Origin: JAWSUT01 sp033549345
Lineage (GTDB): Bacteria > Bacillota > Dethiobacteria > Dethiobacterales > Dethiobacteraceae
Direction: 5' to 3'
NCBI GenBank assembly: GCA_033549345.1
Contig: JAWSUT010000011.1
Span: forward strand, 1-64,000
DNA length: 64,000 nucleotides
Shown one piece after another: positions 9,163 to 16,443 of the stretch. The position numbers and the translations under genes are program-made. The notes below the pieces were generated by a model that saw nothing but the letters and a program-made list of their open reading frames with translations, ran no database searches and was not told where the DNA came from. The number at the start of each line of letters is the position of its first letter. Within the stretch, counting starts at the first letter, position 1.

Positions 9163-9573
9163 TTGCAATATGCTGACGAACAGGTGCCGGAAGGACTGAA
9201 GAGATGGTTTGTCATCCACTTTATTGTGGATGTTCTTACTGCAGTCCCGCTTTTTTTGTTTCCGTATACCATCTTAGAGGTGTTGGGCTGGCCACAGACC
9301 GACCCTGTTATGACCCGGTTATTTGCCGCCGCTCTGTTTGCCATCGGCATAGAGTCATTTCTGGGAAGAAATGCGGGAGTGGAAGCGTTCAAGGGTATGC
9401 TAAACTTAAAACTGATTTGGTCCTCCTTTGCAGCAGGGGGGATTCTGATTTCGCTGCTGCAAAATCCTGAATACAGTACTATGTTGTCCTGGGCCGGTGT
9501 AACTATTTTCCTGTTATTTAATGCTGTCTGGTGTTACTGGCGGATCGTATTGGAGCAAAAGACCGAAAAATAA
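9163..9573 (+). CDS. Four-helix membrane protein of unknown function
   Basis: A 136-residue protein starting at TTG seven bases after the patatin stop, with an AGGTGAG site. About four hydrophobic helices are visible (residues ~18-42, ~52-70, ~78-100, ~108-128). The layout resembles small DoxX-like or unnamed integral membrane proteins of Bacillota, but no diagnostic motif is seen. Tight spacing implies cotranscription with the lipase. Confidence 0.65.
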   Translation: MQYADEQVPEGLKRWFVIHFIVDVLTAVPLFLFPYTILEVLGWPQTDPVMTRLFAAALFAIGIESFLGRNAGVEAFKGMLNLKLIWSSFAAGGILISLLQNPEYSTMLSWAGVTIFLLFNAVWCYWRIVLEQKTEK

Positions 9574-9593
9574 TAAGAAAGGTCGTGATATAA

Positions 9594-10154
9594 TTGAAAA
9601 AATCGTTAGGTGCCAAAGCGTTATTGTGCCCCTGCCCTGTTGTCTTAGTGGGGACATACGACAGTGAAGATAAGCCAAACATCATGACGGCCGCCTGGTG
9701 CGGTGTGGTAAATTCTAAACCGGCCAGTATTTCCGTTTCCCTGCGAAAGGCTACCTACAGTTATAGCAGTATCATGGAAAAGCAGGCCTTTACTGTCAGC
9801 ATCCCCCCGGAAACTTATGTCCGGGAGGCCGACCAGGTTGGGATCTATTCCGGCAGGGATTCAGACAAGTTCTCAAAGAGCGGACTGACTGCCGTAAAAA
9901 GCGATTTGGTTGATGCACCCTATGTTGCCGAGTTCCCGCTGGTTCTGGAGTGCAAACTTATCAAACATGAAGACCTGGGGCTGCATACCATTTTTATCGG
10001 CGAAATCGTCGATGTAAAAATTGACGAGAACTGCCTGACTGCCGACGGCAGGCCGGATATCAAAAAAATCAACCCCTTCACCTATATCCCCGCCGAAGGA
10101 ACCTATTACGGCCTGGGAGACCCTCTCGGCAAAGCCTTCAACATCGGCAAATGA
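9594..10154 (+). CDS. Flavin reductase-like FMN-binding protein
   Basis: A 186-residue protein of the flavin reductase/DIM6-NTAB split-barrel family. It begins LGAKALLCPCPVVLVGTYD and contains the family run NIMTAAWCGVVNSKPASISVSLR, where FMN is bound, then the typical SGRDSDKFSKSGLT segment. Such proteins bind FMN and act as NAD(P)H-flavin reductases or electron carriers. The start is TTG with AAGAAAGG upstream. Its stop codon lies inside a 12-bp perfect inverted repeat (10147-10188) belonging to a REP-like pair, so the last codons are shared with a repeat element. Confidence 0.88.
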   Translation: MKKSLGAKALLCPCPVVLVGTYDSEDKPNIMTAAWCGVVNSKPASISVSLRKATYSYSSIMEKQAFTVSIPPETYVREADQVGIYSGRDSDKFSKSGLTAVKSDLVDAPYVAEFPLVLECKLIKHEDLGLHTIFIGEIVDVKIDENCLTADGRPDIKKINPFTYIPAEGTYYGLGDPLGKAFNIGK

Positions 10155-10188
10155 AGACGCAGGGACAGGTTCCACTGTCTTCATTTGC
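10147..10188. repeat. REP-like palindrome, copy A
   Basis: Perfect 12-base arms GCAAATGAAGAC (10147-10158) and GTCTTCATTTGC (10177-10188) enclose an 18-base loop containing GGGACAGGTTCC. The element overlaps the flavin reductase stop codon. An inverted relative lies at 10284-10313. Confidence 0.75.
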
Positions 10189-10208
10189 AATAAGTTTGCA
10201 TGTTCGGA

Positions 10209-10253
10209 GACGGTCCTTTTCTGCAGTTTATCTGTAAAAGGGCCGTCTTTCTT
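10209..10253 (+). terminator. Intrinsic terminator
   Basis: GACGGTCCTTTT (10209-10220) pairs with AAAAGGGCCGTC (10236-10247) with one G-U pair and is followed by TTTCTT. It ends the flavin reductase unit and sits between the two REP-like palindromes. Confidence 0.75.
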
Positions 10254-10283
10254 GTGTCTGCCTGCAGGGTGATAAGGAGAAAT

Positions 10284-10313
10284 GAAGACGTTGGAACCTG
10301 TCCCCGCGTCTTC
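10284..10313. repeat. REP-like palindrome, copy B (inverted)
   Basis: GAAGACG (10284-10290) and CGTCTTC (10307-10313) flank GGAACCTGTCCC. The core is the reverse complement of copy A with few changes, so the pair forms a head-to-head unit around the terminator. Confidence 0.75.
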
Positions 10314-10386
10314 TTTTTGGGTTAAACAGGAATATTAGTAATCTTTGCAGAATAAGAATATTGTCGCTATTAAATAATGGAATACG

Positions 10387-11679
10387 TTGGAAGGCGGGGT
10401 TAGGTTGGGCCATTTAGCCGGAAAAGATATTTATCGTCGGTTGGGGGAAAAAATAGATTCCATGCAGGTGAGAGTTCCCTGGAATGAGCATCTCTATGAG
10501 ATTCTTAAAGAACTATACACACCTGAAGAGGCAGAAGTGTACTGCAGGATGCCTTATTCGCTGTCCAGTCTGGATAAAATTTCCCGGGTAACCAAAATGG
10601 ATGCAGCATATCTGGAGAAAATACTGCATTCACTGGCGGCCAAAGGACTGGTGATTGATCTGCTGATCAAGGGAAAATATCGCTACATGCCTTCACCAAT
10701 GGTGATTGGTATCTTTGAGTTCACCATGATGCGCACCGGCGAAGATGCAAACCCAAAACACTGGGCCCGGCTGTTTCATCAGTATTTACAGGACGATACG
10801 TTCGTTGCCGCAAACTATAAGAACGGCCAACGCCTGTCCCCGATGCGGGCATTACCATATGAAACAGCATTGGACGATTCACCGTATCTGGAGATTCTCG
10901 ATTATGAAAAAGCAACGGAAATTATTGAAAGCGCCAATAAATTTGCCATCGGCATCTGCTCATGCCGCCACGAAAAAATGCATGTCGGTGAAAAAAAATG
11001 TGATATTTCCCTGGATACCTGTCAGACCATGGGTATGTCGGCAGATTATCTGATTCGCAATAACCTGGCCCGGGAAGTGTCGAAAGCCGACTCCCTCGAG
11101 AATCTGGCGCGCTCCATGGAGCAGGGTCTTGTGCTGAATGCTGATAACGTAAAAAACAATATTACATTTATCTGTCATTGCTGTAAATGCTGCTGCAATG
11201 CTTTGGCCGGTCTGAGTCGGTTCGGCTATCCTAATGCTGTGGTCTCATCTTCATTCATTGCAGGGGTAAACGGGGAACAGTGCATCGGCTGTGGCAAATG
11301 CGTCAGCGCCTGTCCCATTGAAGCCATTACGATGAATGAGGTTTCTGCGGGCAGGAAGAAAGCAGCAAAGATCAATCAGGATTACTGCCTGGGATGCGGC
11401 GTCTGTGTTACACGTTGTCCTGTCAAAGCAATCAGTTTGACTAAACGCAAACAAAAAGTTTTTCATCCTGAAAACACGTTTGAACGCGTCATCCTGCAGT
11501 CATTGGAAAGAGGAACATTACAAAACCTGCTGTTTGATGACCCGGACGAATTTACCCCAAAGTTGATGAAAGGAATGGTCGGAGGTTTTTTAAGGCTGCC
11601 TGGCGTTCAAAAAACCCTGATGAGTGACATGTTTCGCTCAAGGTTTCTGCATGTCCTAAAAGCAGGAACAAAAAAATAA
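10387..11679 (+). CDS. Winged-helix/4Fe-4S ferredoxin protein, Cys-rich
   Basis: A 430-residue soluble protein. The N-terminal ~110 residues look like a helical, winged-helix-type region (SSLDKISRVTKMDAAYLEKI). A cysteine-dense middle follows: CSCRH (~196-200), a CDISLDTC pair, and the unusual CHCCKCCC cluster (~260-267). Two ferredoxin motifs close the core, CIGCGKCVSACP (~299) and CLGCGVCVTRCP (~336). Length far exceeds a simple ferredoxin. The start is uncertain: TTG at 10387 or TTG at 10405; the second lies just after GGCGGGGTTAGG. It resembles the 7560 gene in the order of cysteine sets. It may sense or relay electrons; no direct function is known. Confidence 0.78.
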   Translation: MEGGVRLGHLAGKDIYRRLGEKIDSMQVRVPWNEHLYEILKELYTPEEAEVYCRMPYSLSSLDKISRVTKMDAAYLEKILHSLAAKGLVIDLLIKGKYRYMPSPMVIGIFEFTMMRTGEDANPKHWARLFHQYLQDDTFVAANYKNGQRLSPMRALPYETALDDSPYLEILDYEKATEIIESANKFAIGICSCRHEKMHVGEKKCDISLDTCQTMGMSADYLIRNNLAREVSKADSLENLARSMEQGLVLNADNVKNNITFICHCCKCCCNALAGLSRFGYPNAVVSSSFIAGVNGEQCIGCGKCVSACPIEAITMNEVSAGRKKAAKINQDYCLGCGVCVTRCPVKAISLTKRKQKVFHPENTFERVILQSLERGTLQNLLFDDPDEFTPKLMKGMVGGFLRLPGVQKTLMSDMFRSRFLHVLKAGTKK

Positions 11680-11761
11680 ATTCTGTATACCCGGCTTTTA
11701 AAAAAAACCAAACCATAGTATAATAGTATCAGTTATTATTTACGGGTATACAGGAGGAATT

Positions 11762-12145
11762 ATGTCGATTCTGAAAATCGGTTTACTTTTGATGTTGATT
11801 GCCTTGATTGCGGTAGGCTGTGGACGGAGCGCATCGTACCGTAATATCAGTCCGGCTGAGGTACAGGAACGAATGGAAGCAGGTGAGAACCTGATTCTGA
11901 TTGATGTGCGCGAATCATGGGAATATACTGAAGGCCGGATTCCCGGCGCCGTTTTATTCCCGCTTGGCGACCTAAAGGAAAATTATACCGAGTTGGATAA
12001 AAATGCAGAAATCATTCTGGTATGCCGCAGCGGTAATAGAAGCGGTCAGGCAGCCGCATTTCTGACAGAAAAGGGGTACACTGATGTGTATAACCTCGTC
12101 GGTGGTATGCTGGCCTGGGAAGGGCCTGTTGAAAGAGGATTATAA
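11762..12145 (+). CDS. Rhodanese-domain lipoprotein
   Basis: A 127-residue exported lipoprotein. Residues 1-19 are a signal peptide ending in the lipobox AVGC with Cys20 as lipidation site. The rest is one rhodanese domain with the active-site loop CRSGNRSG, Cys88 being the sulfur-carrying residue, plus the N-terminal LIDVRESWEYTEGRIPGA motif. It should move sulfane sulfur outside the membrane. It has its own promoter-like region with TATAATAG ~30 bp upstream, an AGGAGG site and a terminator. An extracytoplasmic sulfurtransferase fits a sulfur-metabolising host, but the acceptor is unknown. Confidence 0.9.
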   Translation: MSILKIGLLLMLIALIAVGCGRSASYRNISPAEVQERMEAGENLILIDVRESWEYTEGRIPGAVLFPLGDLKENYTELDKNAEIILVCRSGNRSGQAAAFLTEKGYTDVYNLVGGMLAWEGPVERGL

Positions 12146-12184
12146 AAAAGAAATTCGGGCTTGCCTGCCCGAATTTCTTTTTTT
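12144..12184. terminator. Bidirectional terminator
   Basis: Arms 12144-12160 and 12167-12183 pair perfectly over 17 bases including A- and T-runs, so the hairpin serves both the rhodanese gene and the convergent channel gene. Confidence 0.85.
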
Positions 12185-12190
12185 ATGGTT

Positions 12191-13201
12191 TTATGAATGA
12201 TCCCGTGCTATCTCTCTTAACTTATCAATCTGGTCGACCTGCCCCAGCACAAGCAGTTTATCTCCGGCATGAATCGGATCCTGGGAGCCGGGATTTAACC
12301 GCAGCTTTTCTTCATCTCTCTTTTTGACGGCCAGCACATTTAGCCCGGTCTGTTCGGGGATGCGCGCTTCCTTTAATGTACTGCCCTCCAAGGGAGAGTT
12401 TTTCGAGATCGTAACTTCTTCAAGGTCGAGAACCACATCGCCCATATGCGTGATTATGTCAAGAAAAGAAACGACTGCCGGCCGAAGTAAGAGAGAGGCC
12501 ATCCGTGTGCCCCCCAGTTCATTGGGGGAAATGGTGTTGTTAGCACCGGCGCGGCGCAGTTTGGCGTGTGAGTTTTTGGTGATGGCCCGTGAGACAATAT
12601 GCAACTCGGGGCTGATGCCGCGGGCGGTGAGTACGGTAAAAACATTCTCAGCGTCGGTGGAGAGGCAAACTACCATGCCTTTGGCATGGCGGATGCGTGC
12701 TTTTTCCAGTACGTCTTCCTGTGTGGCATCTCCCTGAAAAGCCATAATGCCCTGGTCAATCATCTCGTTTACCTTATCCTCCTGTTTCTCTATTACGACA
12801 AAGGGGACCTTGCTGCGCAGGAAACGATTGACTACACTGCCCCCGGTCTGGCCGTAACCGCAAAGAATGTAATGGTCTTTTAGTGAAGAAATTTTATTTT
12901 CCATGCTTCTCCTCCGTAAAATATGTCCCAGTTCGCCTTCGAGTAAAAAAGACGCCAGATTGGTAAAAGCATATGCCGCTGTGCTAATTCCACCAAAAAT
13001 GATAAACATGGTGAAGATTTTTGCTGTGGAGTTTAGGTCAACCACTTCACGAAAGCCCACAGTGGAAAGCGTAATCACTGTCATATATAAAGCGTCCACA
13101 AAAGGGACTCCCAGAAGCAGCATATAGCCGACTGTTCCGATAACAAGCAGACTTGTGATTACAATCAGGATAAGGATAATGTTTCTGGTGCTTTTGGTCA
13201 C
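12191..13201 (-). CDS. Two-helix K+ channel with RCK (TrkA-N/TrkA-C) domains
   Basis: A 336-residue protein resembling MthK/Kch channels. Two transmembrane helices (residues ~8-26, ~70-90) flank a pore loop ITLSTVGFREV. A TrkA-N Rossmann domain follows with the nucleotide motif GYGQTGGSV (~115), and a TrkA-C domain occupies ~250-333. The selectivity filter reads T-V-G-F-R rather than T-V-G-Y-G, so selectivity for potassium should not be taken for granted. Start is GTG. It is the only gene on its unit and is divergent from ftsE across a 186-bp spacer. Confidence 0.88.
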   Translation of the reverse strand: MTKSTRNIILILIVITSLLVIGTVGYMLLLGVPFVDALYMTVITLSTVGFREVVDLNSTAKIFTMFIIFGGISTAAYAFTNLASFLLEGELGHILRRRSMENKISSLKDHYILCGYGQTGGSVVNRFLRSKVPFVVIEKQEDKVNEMIDQGIMAFQGDATQEDVLEKARIRHAKGMVVCLSTDAENVFTVLTARGISPELHIVSRAITKNSHAKLRRAGANNTISPNELGGTRMASLLLRPAVVSFLDIITHMGDVVLDLEEVTISKNSPLEGSTLKEARIPEQTGLNVLAVKKRDEEKLRLNPGSQDPIHAGDKLLVLGQVDQIDKLREIARDHS

Positions 13202-13316
13202 GGCTTCACCGCCTCAGGTTTCCGATACGTGTTACCATTATTTTACGCTAGCTTGTGTTGGTTTGCAAAGGGAAGATACCCAAAATAAGCAGTAACGATT
13301 CCAATGTTAAAATATT

Positions 13317-13360
13317 TCGAATGGAGGATAATCTGGAAATAGGTCGAATTTAGTATTCGA
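13317..13360 (+). promoter_or_regulatory. TCGAAT repeats upstream of ftsE
   Basis: TCGAAT occurs at 13317-13322 and 13344-13349 and in inverted form (ATTCGA) at 13355-13360. The last two make a short palindrome with a five-base spacer. It could be an operator for ftsEX; no matching regulator is identified. Confidence 0.3.
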
Positions 13361-13387
13361 AGCGATAGTTAAAAGGAGTGCTAAATT

Positions 13388-14074
13388 TTGATTACAATTA
13401 GTCAGGTATCAAAAGATTATAACGGCAGCAGTGCTCCGGCATTAACCGGCCTGTCAATGCAGGTGGAATCGGGTGAATTCATCTTTTTGGTGGGACCCAG
13501 CGGAGCCGGAAAGAGTACCTTGATTAAATTAATTTTTCGGGAACAGCTACCCTCTTCAGGCAAAATAGAATTTAAAAACCGGGATATTACGAAATTTAAG
13601 GCCGATGAGCTATTGGAGCATCGCCGAAGGATTGGTATGGTGTTTCAGGATTACCGGCTTTTGAAACAGAAAACCGTCTATGAAAATGTTGCCTTTGCAC
13701 TGGAGGTACTGGGGCGCTCTCCCAAAGAAATCCGGGAAAAAGTGCCGGAAGCTCTGGAAAAGGTCGGCCTGACAGGCAAAGAAAATAAGTTTCCGTCGGA
13801 ACTCTCAGGAGGAGAACAGCAGCGGGTAGGTATTGCCCGCGCCATTGTCAAAGACCCGATCTTATTGTTGGCGGACGAGCCTACGGGTAATCTGGACAGG
13901 GACAATTCCTGCCAGTTGATGGAACTTTTCGATAAGATCAATCAGGGAGGCACTACGGTAATGATTGCCACCCATGCCTGGGATTTGGTGGACCGGATGC
14001 GTAAGCGGGTTGTTGCTTTGGAAAACGGACAGATGATCCGGGATGAACAGCGGGGGAGTTACAGCGATGAATAA
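13388..14074 (+). CDS. ftsE: Cell-division ABC ATPase FtsE
   Basis: FtsE is the cytoplasmic ATPase of the FtsEX complex, which does not transport but uses ATP to switch on cell-wall hydrolases outside the membrane. This 228-residue copy has Walker A GPSGAGKST (residues ~36-44), Q-loop VFQDYRLL (the FtsE-typical form), signature LSGGEQQR (~138-145) and Walker B ILLLADEPTGNLD. Start is TTG with an AAGGAG site seven bases upstream. It overlaps ftsX by a few codons, as is usual. Confidence 0.96.
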   Translation: MITISQVSKDYNGSSAPALTGLSMQVESGEFIFLVGPSGAGKSTLIKLIFREQLPSSGKIEFKNRDITKFKADELLEHRRRIGMVFQDYRLLKQKTVYENVAFALEVLGRSPKEIREKVPEALEKVGLTGKENKFPSELSGGEQQRVGIARAIVKDPILLLADEPTGNLDRDNSCQLMELFDKINQGGTTVMIATHAWDLVDRMRKRVVALENGQMIRDEQRGSYSDE

Positions 14075-14951
14075 ATATGCCATCAGATACTGCAGTCGGC
14101 AAAGTATTCTTTCATTGTCCAGGAATGTCTGGCTAGCTGTAATTACAGCGGGTATGATTGCAATTTCACTGGCCATCCTGGGAGGCTTTCTTCTGGTGGT
14201 AACAAATGTGAACCAGTTTATCCAAAATATCGAGTCAAATGTGGAAATTAGTGTCTTTCTCAATGACGGTATCAATGTGGAAGCAGTGGGCCAAAAACTG
14301 GATAACCTGGAAGGTGTCCAGGATTATACCTTTGTTTCCAAAGAACAAGGCCTGGAAGATTTCGGCCAAACTTTTGGGGACAGAACCCTGTTAAGCGGTC
14401 TGGAAGGTGAAGAAAATCCGTTACCGGACATGTTCCGAGTTCGTGTCGTGGATGCTGAGCAGGTTCCGCCAGTTGCCGCGGCCATTCAGGCATACCCTGA
14501 AGTGGAAATGGCCGACTTCGGAGAGGAACTGGTGACGCGGCTGGTTCAGATTACCGGTTGGCTCAACACCCTTTTCCTGATTCTGAGTATTCTGCTTGCG
14601 GCGGGGGCGGTATTCCTGATTATTACCATAATCCGCCTCTCTGTCTTGGCCCGCCAGGAAGAAGTGGGTGTGATGAAATACCTTGGTGCCAGCAATTGGT
14701 ATATCCGCTTCCCATTTCTCCTCGAGGGAATGGTGATGGGTTGGACCGGTACCATTACTGCGGTTGCAGCGTTGGGCCTTTTTTATTTCCAGCTGACCGC
14801 ATCATTACAGCAGGATACACTTACATTGCTGCTGCAGCCGGTTACGGAGATGGCTAAACTTTTACCGATTTTTATAGGCCTGATGGTCTTGGGAACGGTA
14901 ATGGGCGGCTTGGGAAGTTATGTGTCTATCCGGAGATACCTGCGTGTCTAA
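14067..14951 (+). CDS. ftsX: Cell-division membrane protein FtsX
   Basis: FtsX is the membrane partner of FtsE. The 294-residue protein has an N-terminal cytoplasmic section, a first helix (~20-45), a large extracellular loop (~50-165) that in other bacteria binds the coiled coil of a hydrolase, then three more helices with the conserved RQEEVGVMKYLGAS segment. I place the start at the ATG at 14067 (GGGGGAG eight bases upstream) rather than at 14043, which lies deeper in ftsE. The coding region overlaps ftsE by eight bases and is followed 22 bases later by the coiled-coil/DUF3048 gene. Confidence 0.95.
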   Translation: MNKYAIRYCSRQSILSLSRNVWLAVITAGMIAISLAILGGFLLVVTNVNQFIQNIESNVEISVFLNDGINVEAVGQKLDNLEGVQDYTFVSKEQGLEDFGQTFGDRTLLSGLEGEENPLPDMFRVRVVDAEQVPPVAAAIQAYPEVEMADFGEELVTRLVQITGWLNTLFLILSILLAAGAVFLIITIIRLSVLARQEEVGVMKYLGASNWYIRFPFLLEGMVMGWTGTITAVAALGLFYFQLTASLQQDTLTLLLQPVTEMAKLLPIFIGLMVLGTVMGGLGSYVSIRRYLRV

Positions 14952-14973
14952 ACTGCCGGAAAGGAAGATGAAA

Positions 14974-16398
14974 ATGCGTCGTTTATGGCTGGCAACAGTC
15001 CCTGTTTTGGTATTCTTCCTGCTTATTGCCGGCGGCTTTAACAGCGCTGCCTGGGGTAACCCGGAGAGCACAAAAGAGAGTATTGATAAAACCCGCGCCG
15101 AGATTACTGAATTCGAAAAAATGATCAAGCTGCTTAACGAGGATATCGCTGAGCGACAGGTACGTATTGATGAACTCGATGCCGAAGTTGCTGAAACAGA
15201 AAAACAGCTGGAGAAGACGGCTGCGGAACTGGAAGAAGCGGAGGCCAGGCTGGAAGAGAACACGCAAAAATTTGCGGGTCGTGTACGCAGCGCGTATATG
15301 AAAGGTGGCCTGTCCTATCTGGAAGTTTTGCTTGAGGCCGATAACTTCGGGGACCTGATTGTGCGGATGGCCTACCTGACCCGAATCCTGAACCGTGATG
15401 CTGTGTTGGTCGGAGGCATCAGAGAAGAGCGGGCGATTATTCAGGAGCGCAAAACAGCCATGGAACAGCAGCGCGAGTCTGTTCAGGATCTCCGCTACCA
15501 ACAGGAAACTGCACGTAAAAACATGCTTGCCCAGCGCAAAGAGGTAGAAAACCTGCTTGCAGAGGCACAGAAAAAACTGGCAAAGGATCTGGTAGACATT
15601 ACCCCGCAGGCCAACCGCAAACCGGCCTATGGTGTGGTCCTGGACAACCATGCCAATGCCCGCCCGCAGCATGGCCTGTCACGGGCAAGTACTGTCTATG
15701 AATATGAAGTGGAAGGACGCATTACGCGTTACCTGGCGCTTTTTGCCAATTTCCCCAGTAAAGTAGGCCCGATACGCAGCGCACGGAACCACAATATCAT
15801 GCTTGCCCTGGAAAACGGCGTCAACTTTGTTCATGCCGGAGGCAGCTCCGATAATATAGCTAAAATCGCCGAGTGGGGTGTAGACAGTACCAATGCGCTG
15901 ACACATTCCGGTTTTTACCGGGATTCTTCCCGCAGGGCACCGCATAACCTTTATGTAAATCTGTCGACTCTGGGGACAGCTTCAAAATCCGGTGTGGTCG
16001 TTATCCGACCGGCTTTTGTGGCCCGGCAGGGAACACCGGCTGCATCTTTTTCTCTGGATTACAGTCCAACCTACCGAATTCGCTATCAGTATAACCCGGA
16101 TAAAGGAACTTACCGGCGTTATATCAACGGCAGCATTCACCGCGATGCCACCGGAGCGGAAATTGCTGCCCGCAACATTATTATTCAGTATGCACACCAC
16201 GCCAATGACCTGCGGGGCAGGCCCACGCCTGAACTCATCGGATCGGGAGCCATTGACTATTACGTACAGGGAGAACGTTTTCAGGGAACGTGGCGCAAAG
16301 AAAGCATCAGCGCACCCACCCGTTTCTTCTATCAGGACGGGCAGGAGATTGAGCGGGTGTACGGCCAGACATGGATCCAGATTGCCCGGTCCCGATAA
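14974..16398 (+). CDS. Secreted PcsB-like coiled coil fused to DUF3048
   Basis: A 474-residue exported protein in the slot where ftsEX normally carries its wall hydrolase. Residues 1-~28 are a signal peptide. Residues ~32-205 form the long coiled coil typical of PcsB, CwlO and EnvC, including the marker RVRSAYMKGGLSYLEVLLEA. From ~213 onward it is not a CHAP, NlpC/P60 or M23 domain but a full DUF3048 (YerB-type) module: DNHANARPQHGLSRA, GPIRSARNHNI, VHAGGSS and RDSSRRAPHNLY, then the DUF3048 C-terminal part ending QTWIQIA. DUF3048 has no known activity. The ATG at 14974 is preferred because AAGGAAG lies six bases upstream. It is cotranscribed with ftsEX and ends at a terminator. I infer that FtsX controls this protein. 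Confidence 0.9.
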   Translation: MRRLWLATVPVLVFFLLIAGGFNSAAWGNPESTKESIDKTRAEITEFEKMIKLLNEDIAERQVRIDELDAEVAETEKQLEKTAAELEEAEARLEENTQKFAGRVRSAYMKGGLSYLEVLLEADNFGDLIVRMAYLTRILNRDAVLVGGIREERAIIQERKTAMEQQRESVQDLRYQQETARKNMLAQRKEVENLLAEAQKKLAKDLVDITPQANRKPAYGVVLDNHANARPQHGLSRASTVYEYEVEGRITRYLALFANFPSKVGPIRSARNHNIMLALENGVNFVHAGGSSDNIAKIAEWGVDSTNALTHSGFYRDSSRRAPHNLYVNLSTLGTASKSGVVVIRPAFVARQGTPAASFSLDYSPTYRIRYQYNPDKGTYRRYINGSIHRDATGAEIAARNIIIQYAHHANDLRGRPTPELIGSGAIDYYVQGERFQGTWRKESISAPTRFFYQDGQEIERVYGQTWIQIARSR

Positions 16399-16410
16399 TA
16401 AAACAAATAA

Positions 16411-16437
16411 AACTCAGGCACAAGCCTGAGTTTTTTG
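16411..16437. terminator. Bidirectional terminator
   Basis: AACTCAGGC (16411-16419) pairs with GCCTGAGTT (16424-16432), with T-runs on both strands. It ends the ftsEX operon and the convergent 16444 gene. Confidence 0.85.
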
Positions 16438-16443
16438 TTTGTA

